Shown piece after piece: positions 53,792 through 61,106 of a stretch of 64,000 nt of DNA (its first letter is position 1; the number at the start of each line of letters is the position of its first letter). The translations under genes and the position numbers were made by a program. The notes under the pieces were generated by a model. It did no database searches, had not been told where the DNA came from, and worked only from the letters and a program-made list of their open reading frames with translations. Source of the DNA: DASRIA01 sp963724065. GTDB taxonomy: Bacteria > Actinomycetota > Thermoleophilia > Solirubrobacterales > JBBDJG01. The stretch covers positions 688,211 through 752,210 of the forward strand of contig CAVRTB010000001.1 in NCBI GenBank assembly GCA_963724065.1. Reading direction: 5' to 3'.

Positions 53792-56341
53792 ATGGCGGAC
53801 CGCGAGCTCTACCTGATCGACGGCAACAGCCTGGCCTACCGGGCATTCTTCGCGTTGCCGGACACGATCGCGACCTCGCGCGGCGAGCCCACCAACGCGA
53901 TCTTCGGGTTCGCGAGCATGCTGGTCAAGATCCTCACGGAGTACGGGCCGAAGGCGACGATCGTCGTCTGGGACGCCGGCATGTCCGGCCGCGAGCAGCA
54001 GTACGAGCCCTACAAGGCGGAGCGCAAGCCGAAGCCCGACCTCCTGAGGGACCAGTGGCCGCACTTCGAGCCCCTGGTCGAGGCGTTCGGCTACGAGAAC
54101 GTGCGCGTCGACGGGTACGAGGCCGACGACGTGATCGCGAGCCTCGCCGAGCAGGCCAAGAAGGCCGGGATCCCGGTGATGATCGTGACGGGCGACCGCG
54201 ACGCCTACCAGCTCCCCGACAACGGCACGGTGCGGGTGATGACGACCTCCCGGGGGATCACCGACACGCGCGTCTACGACCGCGAGGGCGTGGTCGAGCG
54301 CTACGGGATCCCGCCGGAGCTCGTGACCGACTTCATCGGGCTGAAGGGCGACACCTCCGACAACATCCCAGGCGTCCCGGGCATCGGCGACAAGACCGCA
54401 GCGCAGCTGCTCCAGCAGTACGGGTCGCTCGAGGAGGTGCTGGCGAACATCGAGGGGATCTCGGGCGAGAAGCGCCGCCAGAACCTGCGCGAGAACGCCG
54501 ACCTGGCACGGATCTCCAAGAGCCTCGCGACCCTCAACCGCGACATCGACGCGGGCGTGGACGTGGTCGAGGTCACGGACCGCGAGCCCGATCGCTCGCG
54601 GTTGCGAGAGGTCTTCAGCCACTTCGAGCTGCGCGAGCCCCTGCGCCGTCTCGAGGAGGCGCTCGGCGAGCAGGAGGCGGCTCCGCGCCCGAAGGCGCAG
54701 CGGCGGATCGAGGCGAGCTCGCGAGAGGGCTCGCTCTCCGACCTGCCGGATGGGCCGGTCGCGCTCGTCGTCGAACCGGCCGACGGCCACGTGCGCTGGG
54801 CCGCGGCGCTCGACGGCGAGGTGGTGACGGGCAGCGCCGGCACGCTCGCGGACGTCGTCGCGGCGTCGGGCGGGGTCGTGGCTCACGACTGGAAGACGGT
54901 CGCGCGCGACTGCGGCGCGGACGACCTCGACGACACCGCGCTCGCGTGGGACACCGCGGTCGCCGCCTACCTGATCGATCCCGCGCGCCGGCGCTATCCG
55001 CTCGTCGAGCTGATCGAGCAGGCGGGGATCGATGCCGTGGTCGAAGGAGAGCCGGCGCGGGACGCACTGGCGGTGCGCGCGTTGTGGGAGGACCAGCAGC
55101 CCGAGGTCGACCGGCTCGAGCTGCGCGGCCTGCTCGAGGAGATCGAGCTGCCGCTCGTCGAGGTGCTCCACCGGCTCGAGCGCCAGGGGGTGAAGCTCGA
55201 CACCTACCGGCTCGGCGAGACCGCGGCGCGCGTGTCCGATGACATCGACGAGCTCGAGCACCGCATCTGGGAGCTGGCGGGCGAGGAGTTCACGATCGGT
55301 TCGCCCCAGCAGCTTTCGCAGATCCTGTTCGAGAAGCTCGAGCTGAGCCGCAAGCGCCGTGGCAAGACCGGGTTCTCGACCGATGCGCGTGTCCTACGCG
55401 CAATCCGCGGCGAGCACGAGATCGTCGCGCTGATCGAGCGGTGGCGCGAGCTCTCGAAGCTGAAGAGCACCTACCTCGACACCCTCCCGGCGCTGATCTC
55501 CGAGCGCACCGGCCGCCTGCACACGACGTTCAACCAGACCGCGACCACTACGGGACGCCTGTCGAGCACCGACCCGAACCTCCAGAACATCCCGATCCGC
55601 ACCGAGGTCGGCCGCCAGATCCGCAGCTGCTTCATCGCGGAGGAGGGATCCCGCCTGATCTCCGCCGATTATTCGCAGGTCGAGCTGCGGATCCTTGCGC
55701 ACGTGGCCGGCGAGCAGGTCCTGAAGGACATCTTCGAGCGCGGCGAGGACGTGCACGCCGCGACGGCCGCCGAGGTCCTGAAGCTCGAGCCGGCTGCAAT
55801 CGGGCCGGGCGAACGCTCGCGCGCGAAGGCCGTGAACTTCGGGATCGTGTACGGGCTCAGCGCGCATGGTCTCTCGGAGCAGCTCGACATCCCCCACGAA
55901 GAGGCCGCCGAGTACATCGAGCGCTACCTGGGCCGCTTCCCCGCCGTGCGGAGGTTCATCGACCAGACGATCGCCGACGCCGGGGAGCGCGGCCACGTGA
56001 CGACCCTTTTCGGCCGCCGCCGGGACATCCCGGAGCTGCGCTCGCGCAAGTTCCAGACCCGCTCGCAGGGCGAGCGCCTCGCCGTCAACACGATCATCCA
56101 GGGCACCGCCGCCGACATCATCAAGATCGCGATGGTGCGCGCCGACACGGCGCTGCGCGAGGCCGGCCTCGCCACGCGGCTCGTCCTGACGATCCACGAC
56201 GAGCTGCTGTTCGAGGGCCCCGCCGGGGAGGTCGAGCGGGCAAGCGACCTGGTCCGGCGGGAGATGGAGGGAGCGTTCGCGCTCGACCCGCCGCTGGTGG
56301 TGGACGTCGGCGTTGGGGAGAACTGGATGGACGCGAAATGA
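53792..56341 (+). CDS. polA: DNA polymerase I
   Basis: 849 aa; repair and Okazaki-fragment processing. A 5'-3' exonuclease domain (about 1-290: LYLIDGNSLAYRAFFAL, YEADDVIASL, GDTSDNIPGVPGIGDKTAAQLL) precedes a shortened middle domain that lacks the DxE-type acidic residues of proofreading, then a family A polymerase domain with motif A DYSQVELRILAHVAGE near 627, motif B RSRAKAVNFGIVYG near 677 and motif C HDELLFEGP near 803. Proofreading is therefore predicted absent, as in Taq. Divergent from the malic enzyme gene. Confidence 0.96.
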   Translation: MADRELYLIDGNSLAYRAFFALPDTIATSRGEPTNAIFGFASMLVKILTEYGPKATIVVWDAGMSGREQQYEPYKAERKPKPDLLRDQWPHFEPLVEAFGYENVRVDGYEADDVIASLAEQAKKAGIPVMIVTGDRDAYQLPDNGTVRVMTTSRGITDTRVYDREGVVERYGIPPELVTDFIGLKGDTSDNIPGVPGIGDKTAAQLLQQYGSLEEVLANIEGISGEKRRQNLRENADLARISKSLATLNRDIDAGVDVVEVTDREPDRSRLREVFSHFELREPLRRLEEALGEQEAAPRPKAQRRIEASSREGSLSDLPDGPVALVVEPADGHVRWAAALDGEVVTGSAGTLADVVAASGGVVAHDWKTVARDCGADDLDDTALAWDTAVAAYLIDPARRRYPLVELIEQAGIDAVVEGEPARDALAVRALWEDQQPEVDRLELRGLLEEIELPLVEVLHRLERQGVKLDTYRLGETAARVSDDIDELEHRIWELAGEEFTIGSPQQLSQILFEKLELSRKRRGKTGFSTDARVLRAIRGEHEIVALIERWRELSKLKSTYLDTLPALISERTGRLHTTFNQTATTTGRLSSTDPNLQNIPIRTEVGRQIRSCFIAEEGSRLISADYSQVELRILAHVAGEQVLKDIFERGEDVHAATAAEVLKLEPAAIGPGERSRAKAVNFGIVYGLSAHGLSEQLDIPHEEAAEYIERYLGRFPAVRRFIDQTIADAGERGHVTTLFGRRRDIPELRSRKFQTRSQGERLAVNTIIQGTAADIIKIAMVRADTALREAGLATRLVLTIHDELLFEGPAGEVERASDLVRREMEGAFALDPPLVVDVGVGENWMDAK

Positions 56342-56357
56342 GCAGATCGCAGATCGC

Positions 56358-56801
56358 ATGGATCGCACACTCGTAGCCGCTCTCGGGACGGTGGTCGTCG
56401 GGGCGTTGATCGCGCTCCAGGCGCCGATCAACTCGGGGCTCGGGAAGGTGAGCGGCACGATGCCCGCGGCCGCGATCTCCTTCACCGTGGGCACGGTGTT
56501 GCTGCTCGGGATCGTTCTGGTGAGCGGCGAGGCGGGGAGCCTCACGAAGGCGGCCGACGTGCGCTGGTACTACCTGATCGGCGGGATCCTGGGCGCCGCG
56601 TACGTGACGACCGTGCTGCTCACGGTGCGCACGCTCGGCGCCGGCGGCGTGACCGCCGCGACCGTGGCGGGGCAGCTCACGATGTCCGTCGTGATCGACC
56701 GCTTCGGCTTCCTCGGCCTCGAGGAAACGCCGATCACGCTCCCCCGCGTGATCGGCGTCCTCCTGCTCTTTGCCGGAACGCTGCTCGTGATCCGGACCTA
56801 G
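56358..56801 (+). CDS. YdcZ-type (DMT superfamily) membrane protein
   Basis: 147 aa, five hydrophobic segments: VAALGTVVVGALIALQAPINSGLGK, AAAISFTVGTVLLLGIVLV, WYYLIGGILGAAYVTTVLLTV, GVTAATVAGQLTMSVVIDRFG, PRVIGVLLLFAGTLLVI. The PINSGLGK turn and QLTMSVVIDRFG are typical of the DUF606/YdcZ family, half-size drug/metabolite exporters of unknown cargo. ATG 56358 follows polA by 16 bp, so it may be cotranscribed. Confidence 0.83.
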   Translation: MDRTLVAALGTVVVGALIALQAPINSGLGKVSGTMPAAAISFTVGTVLLLGIVLVSGEAGSLTKAADVRWYYLIGGILGAAYVTTVLLTVRTLGAGGVTAATVAGQLTMSVVIDRFGFLGLEETPITLPRVIGVLLLFAGTLLVIRT

Positions 56802-56873
56802 CGCGGCCGCCGCTGTCGGTTTACCCCCGTATGGGGGGTCAATCGACGGAAGCGGCGCCCCGAAGGCGGGCGC

Positions 56874-57062
56874 TCAGGTCTTGCGCTCGAGGTTCGCGAC
56901 CTCGTCGGCCTTGCTCGCGGCCTTGTCCTGCGCGTTGTCCAGCTCGTCCTTGGCCTCGCCCTTGCGCTCCTCGCGGGCGCCTTGGCGGCGCAGCGAGCTG
57001 TCTCCGGTGAGGTCGCCCGCGGCCTTCTTCGTGCGCCCCGTGATCTTGTCCATGATGCCCAT
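56874..57062 (-). CDS. CsbD-like stress protein
   Basis: 62-aa hydrophilic, helical protein: MGIMDKITGRTKKAAGDLTGD is the family start, followed by a Lys/Glu/Ala-rich tail. CsbD-like proteins are induced under general stress in other bacteria; mechanism unknown. GGAGG lies five bases before ATG 57062 on the minus strand. Solitary gene. Confidence 0.88.
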   Translation of the reverse strand: MGIMDKITGRTKKAAGDLTGDSSLRRQGAREERKGEAKDELDNAQDKAASKADEVANLERKT

Positions 57063-57067
57063 GTGGG

Positions 57068-57072
57068 CCTCC
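57068..57072 (-). promoter_or_regulatory. Shine-Dalgarno of the CsbD gene
   Basis: GGAGG on the minus strand, five bases before ATG 57062, implying a true leader. Confidence 0.7.
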
Positions 57073-57124
57073 GTTCGTCTCTAGGTTTCGAGGGAGGGGT
57101 ACCCCTCGAACGGAAGTGGAAAAC

Positions 57125-58258
57125 TCAGGCGGCCAGCGCTGCCCGCGGATCCGCGGCGGCTGCGCCGCCCACGAACCGGGGATGCGCGACTCCGAGATAG
57201 CGGTCGAACGCCCAGCGCGTGACGGCGCGGGTGGCCATCCCCCGGAAGGCGAGCGTCAGCATGCGCGGCGGGACGCGCGGCATGAACCGCTGCCCGCGCA
57301 GCAGCCATGTGAACTTCCATTCGTGCTCGGCCGAGAACGCTTCGTAGCGGCGCAGCGCCGTCGCCCGGGTCGCGCGGCCGTCGAGGACCTCGCGCAGTTC
57401 GCGTCCGAGCGCGATCCCGAAGTAGAAGGCGGTGCGGATCCCCTCCGCGGTGAGCGGCAGGCAGTGGCCGGCCGAGTCGCCGGCGAAGAACACCTCACCG
57501 TCGGCCGCGGGTCGCAGCTGATGAGGGATCCAATTGCCCTGGTAGCGCACGGCGTCGCGCGCCAGGCGACCGGCGAGGTCGACGGTCGGGTCCTTTACGT
57601 GGAAGCGCGGGTCGAAGGACCCGACGCCGACCCGGACCTCGCCGGCCGCGGGGAAGCTCCACCCGTAGCCGGCGGGCACGATCGAGCGGTCGATCCAGAC
57701 CTCGAGCTCGCCCGACGCTCCCTGGGGGTGCACCTCGAGGCCGCGTGAGAGCGGTGCGCCGGGCGGCTGATGGCCGTCGTCGCCCAATACGCGCCGCCAG
57801 CCGAGCGCGTCGACGACCAGCGGGGCGCGCACCTCGCCGCGGTCCGTGACGACCGTCACGAGCCCGTCCTCGCCGCGGGCGCGTCCGGTGACCGTCGCGG
57901 TCTCGAATTGCGCGTCGTTCTGGTCGTCGAGCAGCTCGCAGAGAGTGCGGTAGTCGAAGGTCGACAAGGTCCAGGGCAGCGGGATCCGCAAGGTCCGGTG
58001 CGGCGTGTGGAGCACGAGACGGTCGAATGTCTGGCGCATGGAGCCCTCGAGCCCGAGTGCCTCGAGCCAGGCGGTCGGCGCGGCGCAGGCGGAGGTCTGG
58101 CGCTCGCCGACCTCGTAACGGTCGAGCATCAGGACCCGCGCTCCGGTCAGCTCGCGTGCCGTCGCGAGGCCCGCGAAGCTCGCCCCGCACACGATCACGT
58201 CGAAATCCCCTTCGAGGCGCGTGCGCTCGGAACCCCTCTTGGTACGGCGCCTCGGCAT
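57125..58258 (-). CDS. FAD-dependent oxidoreductase, geranylgeranyl-reductase family
   Basis: 377 aa. N-terminal FAD fold DVIVCGASFAGLATAREL near residue 19 (GxSxxG variant of the dinucleotide motif), second FAD site FFAGDSAGHCLPLTAEGIRTAFYFGIALG near 250. The order and the PLTAEGI segment are those of geranylgeranyl reductases and related flavin hydroxylases or halogenases. The likely role is saturation of isoprenoid chains (for example of quinones), but the substrate is inferred only from family. Divergent from rpsA. Confidence 0.82.
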   Translation of the reverse strand: MPRRRTKRGSERTRLEGDFDVIVCGASFAGLATARELTGARVLMLDRYEVGERQTSACAAPTAWLEALGLEGSMRQTFDRLVLHTPHRTLRIPLPWTLSTFDYRTLCELLDDQNDAQFETATVTGRARGEDGLVTVVTDRGEVRAPLVVDALGWRRVLGDDGHQPPGAPLSRGLEVHPQGASGELEVWIDRSIVPAGYGWSFPAAGEVRVGVGSFDPRFHVKDPTVDLAGRLARDAVRYQGNWIPHQLRPAADGEVFFAGDSAGHCLPLTAEGIRTAFYFGIALGRELREVLDGRATRATALRRYEAFSAEHEWKFTWLLRGQRFMPRVPPRMLTLAFRGMATRAVTRWAFDRYLGVAHPRFVGGAAAADPRAALAA

Positions 58259-58314
58259 GCTGGCAGCAGGCTACCAACGCGATCCGGCCCCAAGGCCCGG
58301 CACGGGATCGCCGC

Positions 58315-58320
58315 TATAGT
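58315..58320 (+). promoter_or_regulatory. Leaderless -10 box (TATAGT) of rpsA
   Basis: TATAGT ends 7 nt before GTG 58328. A leaderless mRNA for S1 is notable because S1 is the factor that normally helps leadered mRNAs bind. Confidence 0.65.
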
Positions 58321-58327
58321 TCCCGGC

Positions 58328-59809
58328 GTGCCGCAGGTCGACGCGCCCCCTCAGGCTGCCCCGGGGCCTCCTCAGCAGCAGAGCTTGAACGACTTCATGA
58401 TCGAGGTCGATGGTCAGCTGATCCCGAATTACGCCGCCACGATGGTCGCCTTCGAGGAGGGCGACGTCGTCACCGGCCAGGTCGTGCGCATCGACAAGGA
58501 CGAGGTCCTCGTGGACATCGGCTACAAGTCCGAGGGCGTCATACCCCAGAACGAGCTGTCGATCCGGCGCTCGATCGACCCGGCCGAGGAGGTCTCGCTG
58601 GGCGAGGAGGTCGACGCGCTCGTCCTCACCAAGGAGGACCAGGACGGCCGCCTCATCCTCTCCAAGAAGCGCGCCCGCTTCGAGCGCGCGTGGCGGCGGA
58701 TCGAAGGCGCGGCCGAGTCCGGCGAGCCGGTCGAGGGCACCGTGATCGAGGTGGTCAAGGGCGGGCTGATCATCGATCTCGGCGTGCGCGGGTTCCTACC
58801 CGCATCGCTGGTCGACATCCGCCGCGTCCAGAACCTCGACGAGTTCATGGGCCAGAAGATCGAGTGCAAGGTCATCGAGCTGAACCGCAGCCGCAACAAC
58901 GTCGTGCTCTCGCGGCGGGCGGTGCTCGAGGAGGAGCGCAAGGAGGCCCGCCAGCAGATCCTCGACCGTCTTCAGCGCGGCGAGGTCGTGGAGGGGACGA
59001 TCTCCAACATCGTCGACTTCGGCGCGTTCGTCGACCTCGACGGGATCGACGGCCTGATCCACATCTCGGAGCTTTCGTGGGGTCACGTCAACCACCCGTC
59101 CGAGGTCCTCAACATCGGGGACACGGTCGCGGTGAAGGTGCTCGACATCGACCGCGAGCGCCAGCGCATCTCGCTCGGCCTCAAGCAGACCCAGGAGGAC
59201 CCGTGGGAGCGCGTCGTGCGCACCTACAACGTGGGCGACGTGCTCGAGGGCAAGGTCACCAAGGTCGTCAGCTTCGGCGCGTTCGTCGAGATCATGGAGG
59301 GGGTCGAGGGCCTCGTCCACATCTCCGAGCTCGCGCAGCACCACGTCGAGAACCCGCGCGAGGTCGTCGAGCCGGGCGACGAGGTGAAGGTCAAGATCCT
59401 CGAGATCGACGAGGAGCGCCGCCGTCTCTCACTGAGCCTGAAGCGCGTCGAGGGCCAGGTCCTCGAGCGCCGCGAGGTCCCGCCCGCGGAGGGCGAGGAG
59501 GTCGGCGAGGTTCCGGACCTCGGCCTCTCTGAGGAGGTCTTCGCGCCCGAGCCCGAGGCCGCCGCGGAGCCCGCTGCCGAGGCGGATGAGATCGCGCAGC
59601 TCACGCCCGAAGCGGCGGCGGTCGAAGCCGTGGAGGCCGCCGAGGCTGCGGAGCCGCCGCCCGAGGAGGAGGCTGCGGAGCCGCCGCCCGAGGAGGCTGC
59701 CGAGGCGCCGGTCGAGGCATCCGCCGAGGTCGAGGAGGAGCCCGCCGAACCAGAGCCGGCTCCCGCCGACGAGGCCGAAGCGCAAGCAACGCCAGAGGAC
59801 CAGGCCTAG
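58328..59809 (+). CDS. rpsA: 30S ribosomal protein S1
   Basis: 493 aa with four S1 RNA-binding domains (about residues 38-110, 125-195, 212-280, 297-366), each with a VEGTI.../GxFVD pattern such as VVEGTISNIVDFGAFVDLDG and VLEGKVTKVVSFGAFVEI. A 110-residue acidic, Ala/Pro/Glu-rich tail follows, with repeated AEPPPEE blocks. GTG 58328 is set by the -10 box; the frame stays open upstream only opposite the flavin reductase. coaE follows, a common order in actinobacteria. Confidence 0.96.
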   Translation: MPQVDAPPQAAPGPPQQQSLNDFMIEVDGQLIPNYAATMVAFEEGDVVTGQVVRIDKDEVLVDIGYKSEGVIPQNELSIRRSIDPAEEVSLGEEVDALVLTKEDQDGRLILSKKRARFERAWRRIEGAAESGEPVEGTVIEVVKGGLIIDLGVRGFLPASLVDIRRVQNLDEFMGQKIECKVIELNRSRNNVVLSRRAVLEEERKEARQQILDRLQRGEVVEGTISNIVDFGAFVDLDGIDGLIHISELSWGHVNHPSEVLNIGDTVAVKVLDIDRERQRISLGLKQTQEDPWERVVRTYNVGDVLEGKVTKVVSFGAFVEIMEGVEGLVHISELAQHHVENPREVVEPGDEVKVKILEIDEERRRLSLSLKRVEGQVLERREVPPAEGEEVGEVPDLGLSEEVFAPEPEAAAEPAAEADEIAQLTPEAAAVEAVEAAEAAEPPPEEEAAEPPPEEAAEAPVEASAEVEEEPAEPEPAPADEAEAQATPEDQA

Positions 59810-59813
59810 CGAC

Positions 59814-60410
59814 TTGCTGTTCGTCGGCTTGACCGGGGGCCTCGGCTCCGGCAAGTCCGAGGCCCTGGCGGCGTTCGAGCGGCTCGGGGCACCCACTCTC
59901 TCGAGCGACGCCGTCGTCCACGAGCTGCTCGGGACACCCGAGTTGCGTGACCTCCTGCACGAGCGGTGGGGCGCCAGCGTGGTGGCCGCCGACCAGATCG
60001 ACCGTGCGGCCGTGGCATCGATCGTGTTCGAGCGCCCGGAGGAGCTCTCGTGGCTGGAGAGGACGCTCTTCCCCCGCGTGCGCGAGCGCACCGCCGCCTG
60101 GCGCATGGGGCTCGAGCGCCGCGATCCGCCGCCGGCCGTGGCCGTGGTCGAGGTGCCGCTCCTGTTCGAGGCGGGGGGCGAAGGGGCCTTCGATGCGACG
60201 ATCGCTGTCGTCGCCGACGAGCCCGTCCGCGCCGAGCGCGCCGCGGCACGCGACCACGAGGGCGTCGCCGGCCGCGCCGGCCGGCAGCTCACCCAGGACG
60301 AGAAAGCGGCTCGTGCCGACTACGTGATCCGCAATGATGGGTCCCTGGCCGATCTCGAAGGTACGGTTGCGACGATGCTGGACGAGCTGCGAGACAAGGG
60401 GTCGCGATGA
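59814..60410 (+). CDS. coaE: Dephospho-CoA kinase
   Basis: Last step of CoA synthesis; 198 aa. P-loop GLTGGLGSGKSEAL near residue 5, DAVVHELL near 32 and VVEVPLLFEAGGEGAFD near 110 are conserved. TTG 59814, four bases after the rpsA stop, is the only start that keeps the P-loop with a normal N-terminus ((M)LFVGLTGG). Its stop overlaps the next ATG (ATGA). Confidence 0.92.
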   Translation: MLFVGLTGGLGSGKSEALAAFERLGAPTLSSDAVVHELLGTPELRDLLHERWGASVVAADQIDRAAVASIVFERPEELSWLERTLFPRVRERTAAWRMGLERRDPPPAVAVVEVPLLFEAGGEGAFDATIAVVADEPVRAERAAARDHEGVAGRAGRQLTQDEKAARADYVIRNDGSLADLEGTVATMLDELRDKGSR

Positions 60411-61042
60411 GGAGCCGCGCGGGGCTCGCGGCGTCCTCCTCCGCCCGCGCCGGGCGCGTGCCGCGCGCACGCCGGCGCGCGAGCCGCCGCCGCACGGCGG
60501 TGATGCTCCTCGGGCTCGTGAGCCTGCTGGTCGTCGCCGTCCTGGCAGCGCGCCCGGTGGTCGACGACGCGATCAAGGAGATCACGCTGCCGCTGCGCCA
60601 CGAGGACGTGATCCGCCAGCAGGCGCGCGACAAGAACCTCGATCCCGCGCTGATCGCCGCGGTGATCTACCGGGAGTCGAAGTTCCGGGACGCGACCTCG
60701 CCGGCGGGCGCCAAGGGGCTCATGCAGATCCTGCCGAGCACCGCTCACTACATCGCCCGCAAGTCGGGCGGCACGGAGTTCGAGCAGGGAGACCTCGCGG
60801 ACCCGCAGATCAACATCTCCTACGGCAGCTGGTACCTGCGCTACCTGCTCGATCGCTACGACGGCAACGCGGTCGCCGCGGTGGCCGCGTACAACGCCGG
60901 CCACGGGCGTGTCGACGAGTGGGGGGGCAGCGACCTCGTGCAGGGCGACATCCGCTTCACCGAGACCGCGGACTACACGCGCGACGTGATCGACAAGCGC
61001 GTGGAGTACGCGAAGGAGTACCGGGGCGAGCTGGGCCTCTGA
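60407..61042 (+). CDS. Membrane-anchored lytic transglycosylase (SLT domain)
   Basis: 211 aa. A basic N-terminus and one membrane segment (MLLGLVSLLVVAVLAARPVV, residues 28-47) precede an SLT domain: catalytic Glu in AAVIYRESKFRD near 87, AKGLMQILPSTA near 100, ISYGSWYLRYLLDRY near 140 and VAAYNAGHGRVDEW near 160. It should cleave the glycan strands of peptidoglycan from the outer face of the membrane. Coupled to coaE by ATGA. Confidence 0.91.
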   Translation: MRSRAGLAASSSARAGRVPRARRRASRRRTAVMLLGLVSLLVVAVLAARPVVDDAIKEITLPLRHEDVIRQQARDKNLDPALIAAVIYRESKFRDATSPAGAKGLMQILPSTAHYIARKSGGTEFEQGDLADPQINISYGSWYLRYLLDRYDGNAVAAVAAYNAGHGRVDEWGGSDLVQGDIRFTETADYTRDVIDKRVEYAKEYRGELGL

Positions 61043-61070
61043 CGCGCTTGTTCCTGCGGGCCCCCGGGTC

Positions 61071-61076
61071 TAGACT
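61071..61076 (+). promoter_or_regulatory. -10 box (TAGACT) of the SBBP-repeat gene
   Basis: TAGACT lies 30 nt before GTG 61107, giving a leader of about 23 nt that holds a Shine-Dalgarno sequence. Confidence 0.45.
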
Positions 61077-61095
61077 GCGGACTTGAGCGTCCACT

Positions 61096-61103
61096 AAAGG
61101 GGG
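61096..61103 (+). promoter_or_regulatory. Shine-Dalgarno of the SBBP-repeat gene
   Basis: AAAGGGGG, three bases before GTG 61107. Confidence 0.6.
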
Positions 61104-61106
61104 ACC

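Noticed and set aside
57770..58327. N-terminal extension of rpsA
   Set aside because: It is the antisense of the flavin reductase gene; the -10 box and family N-terminus support GTG 58328.
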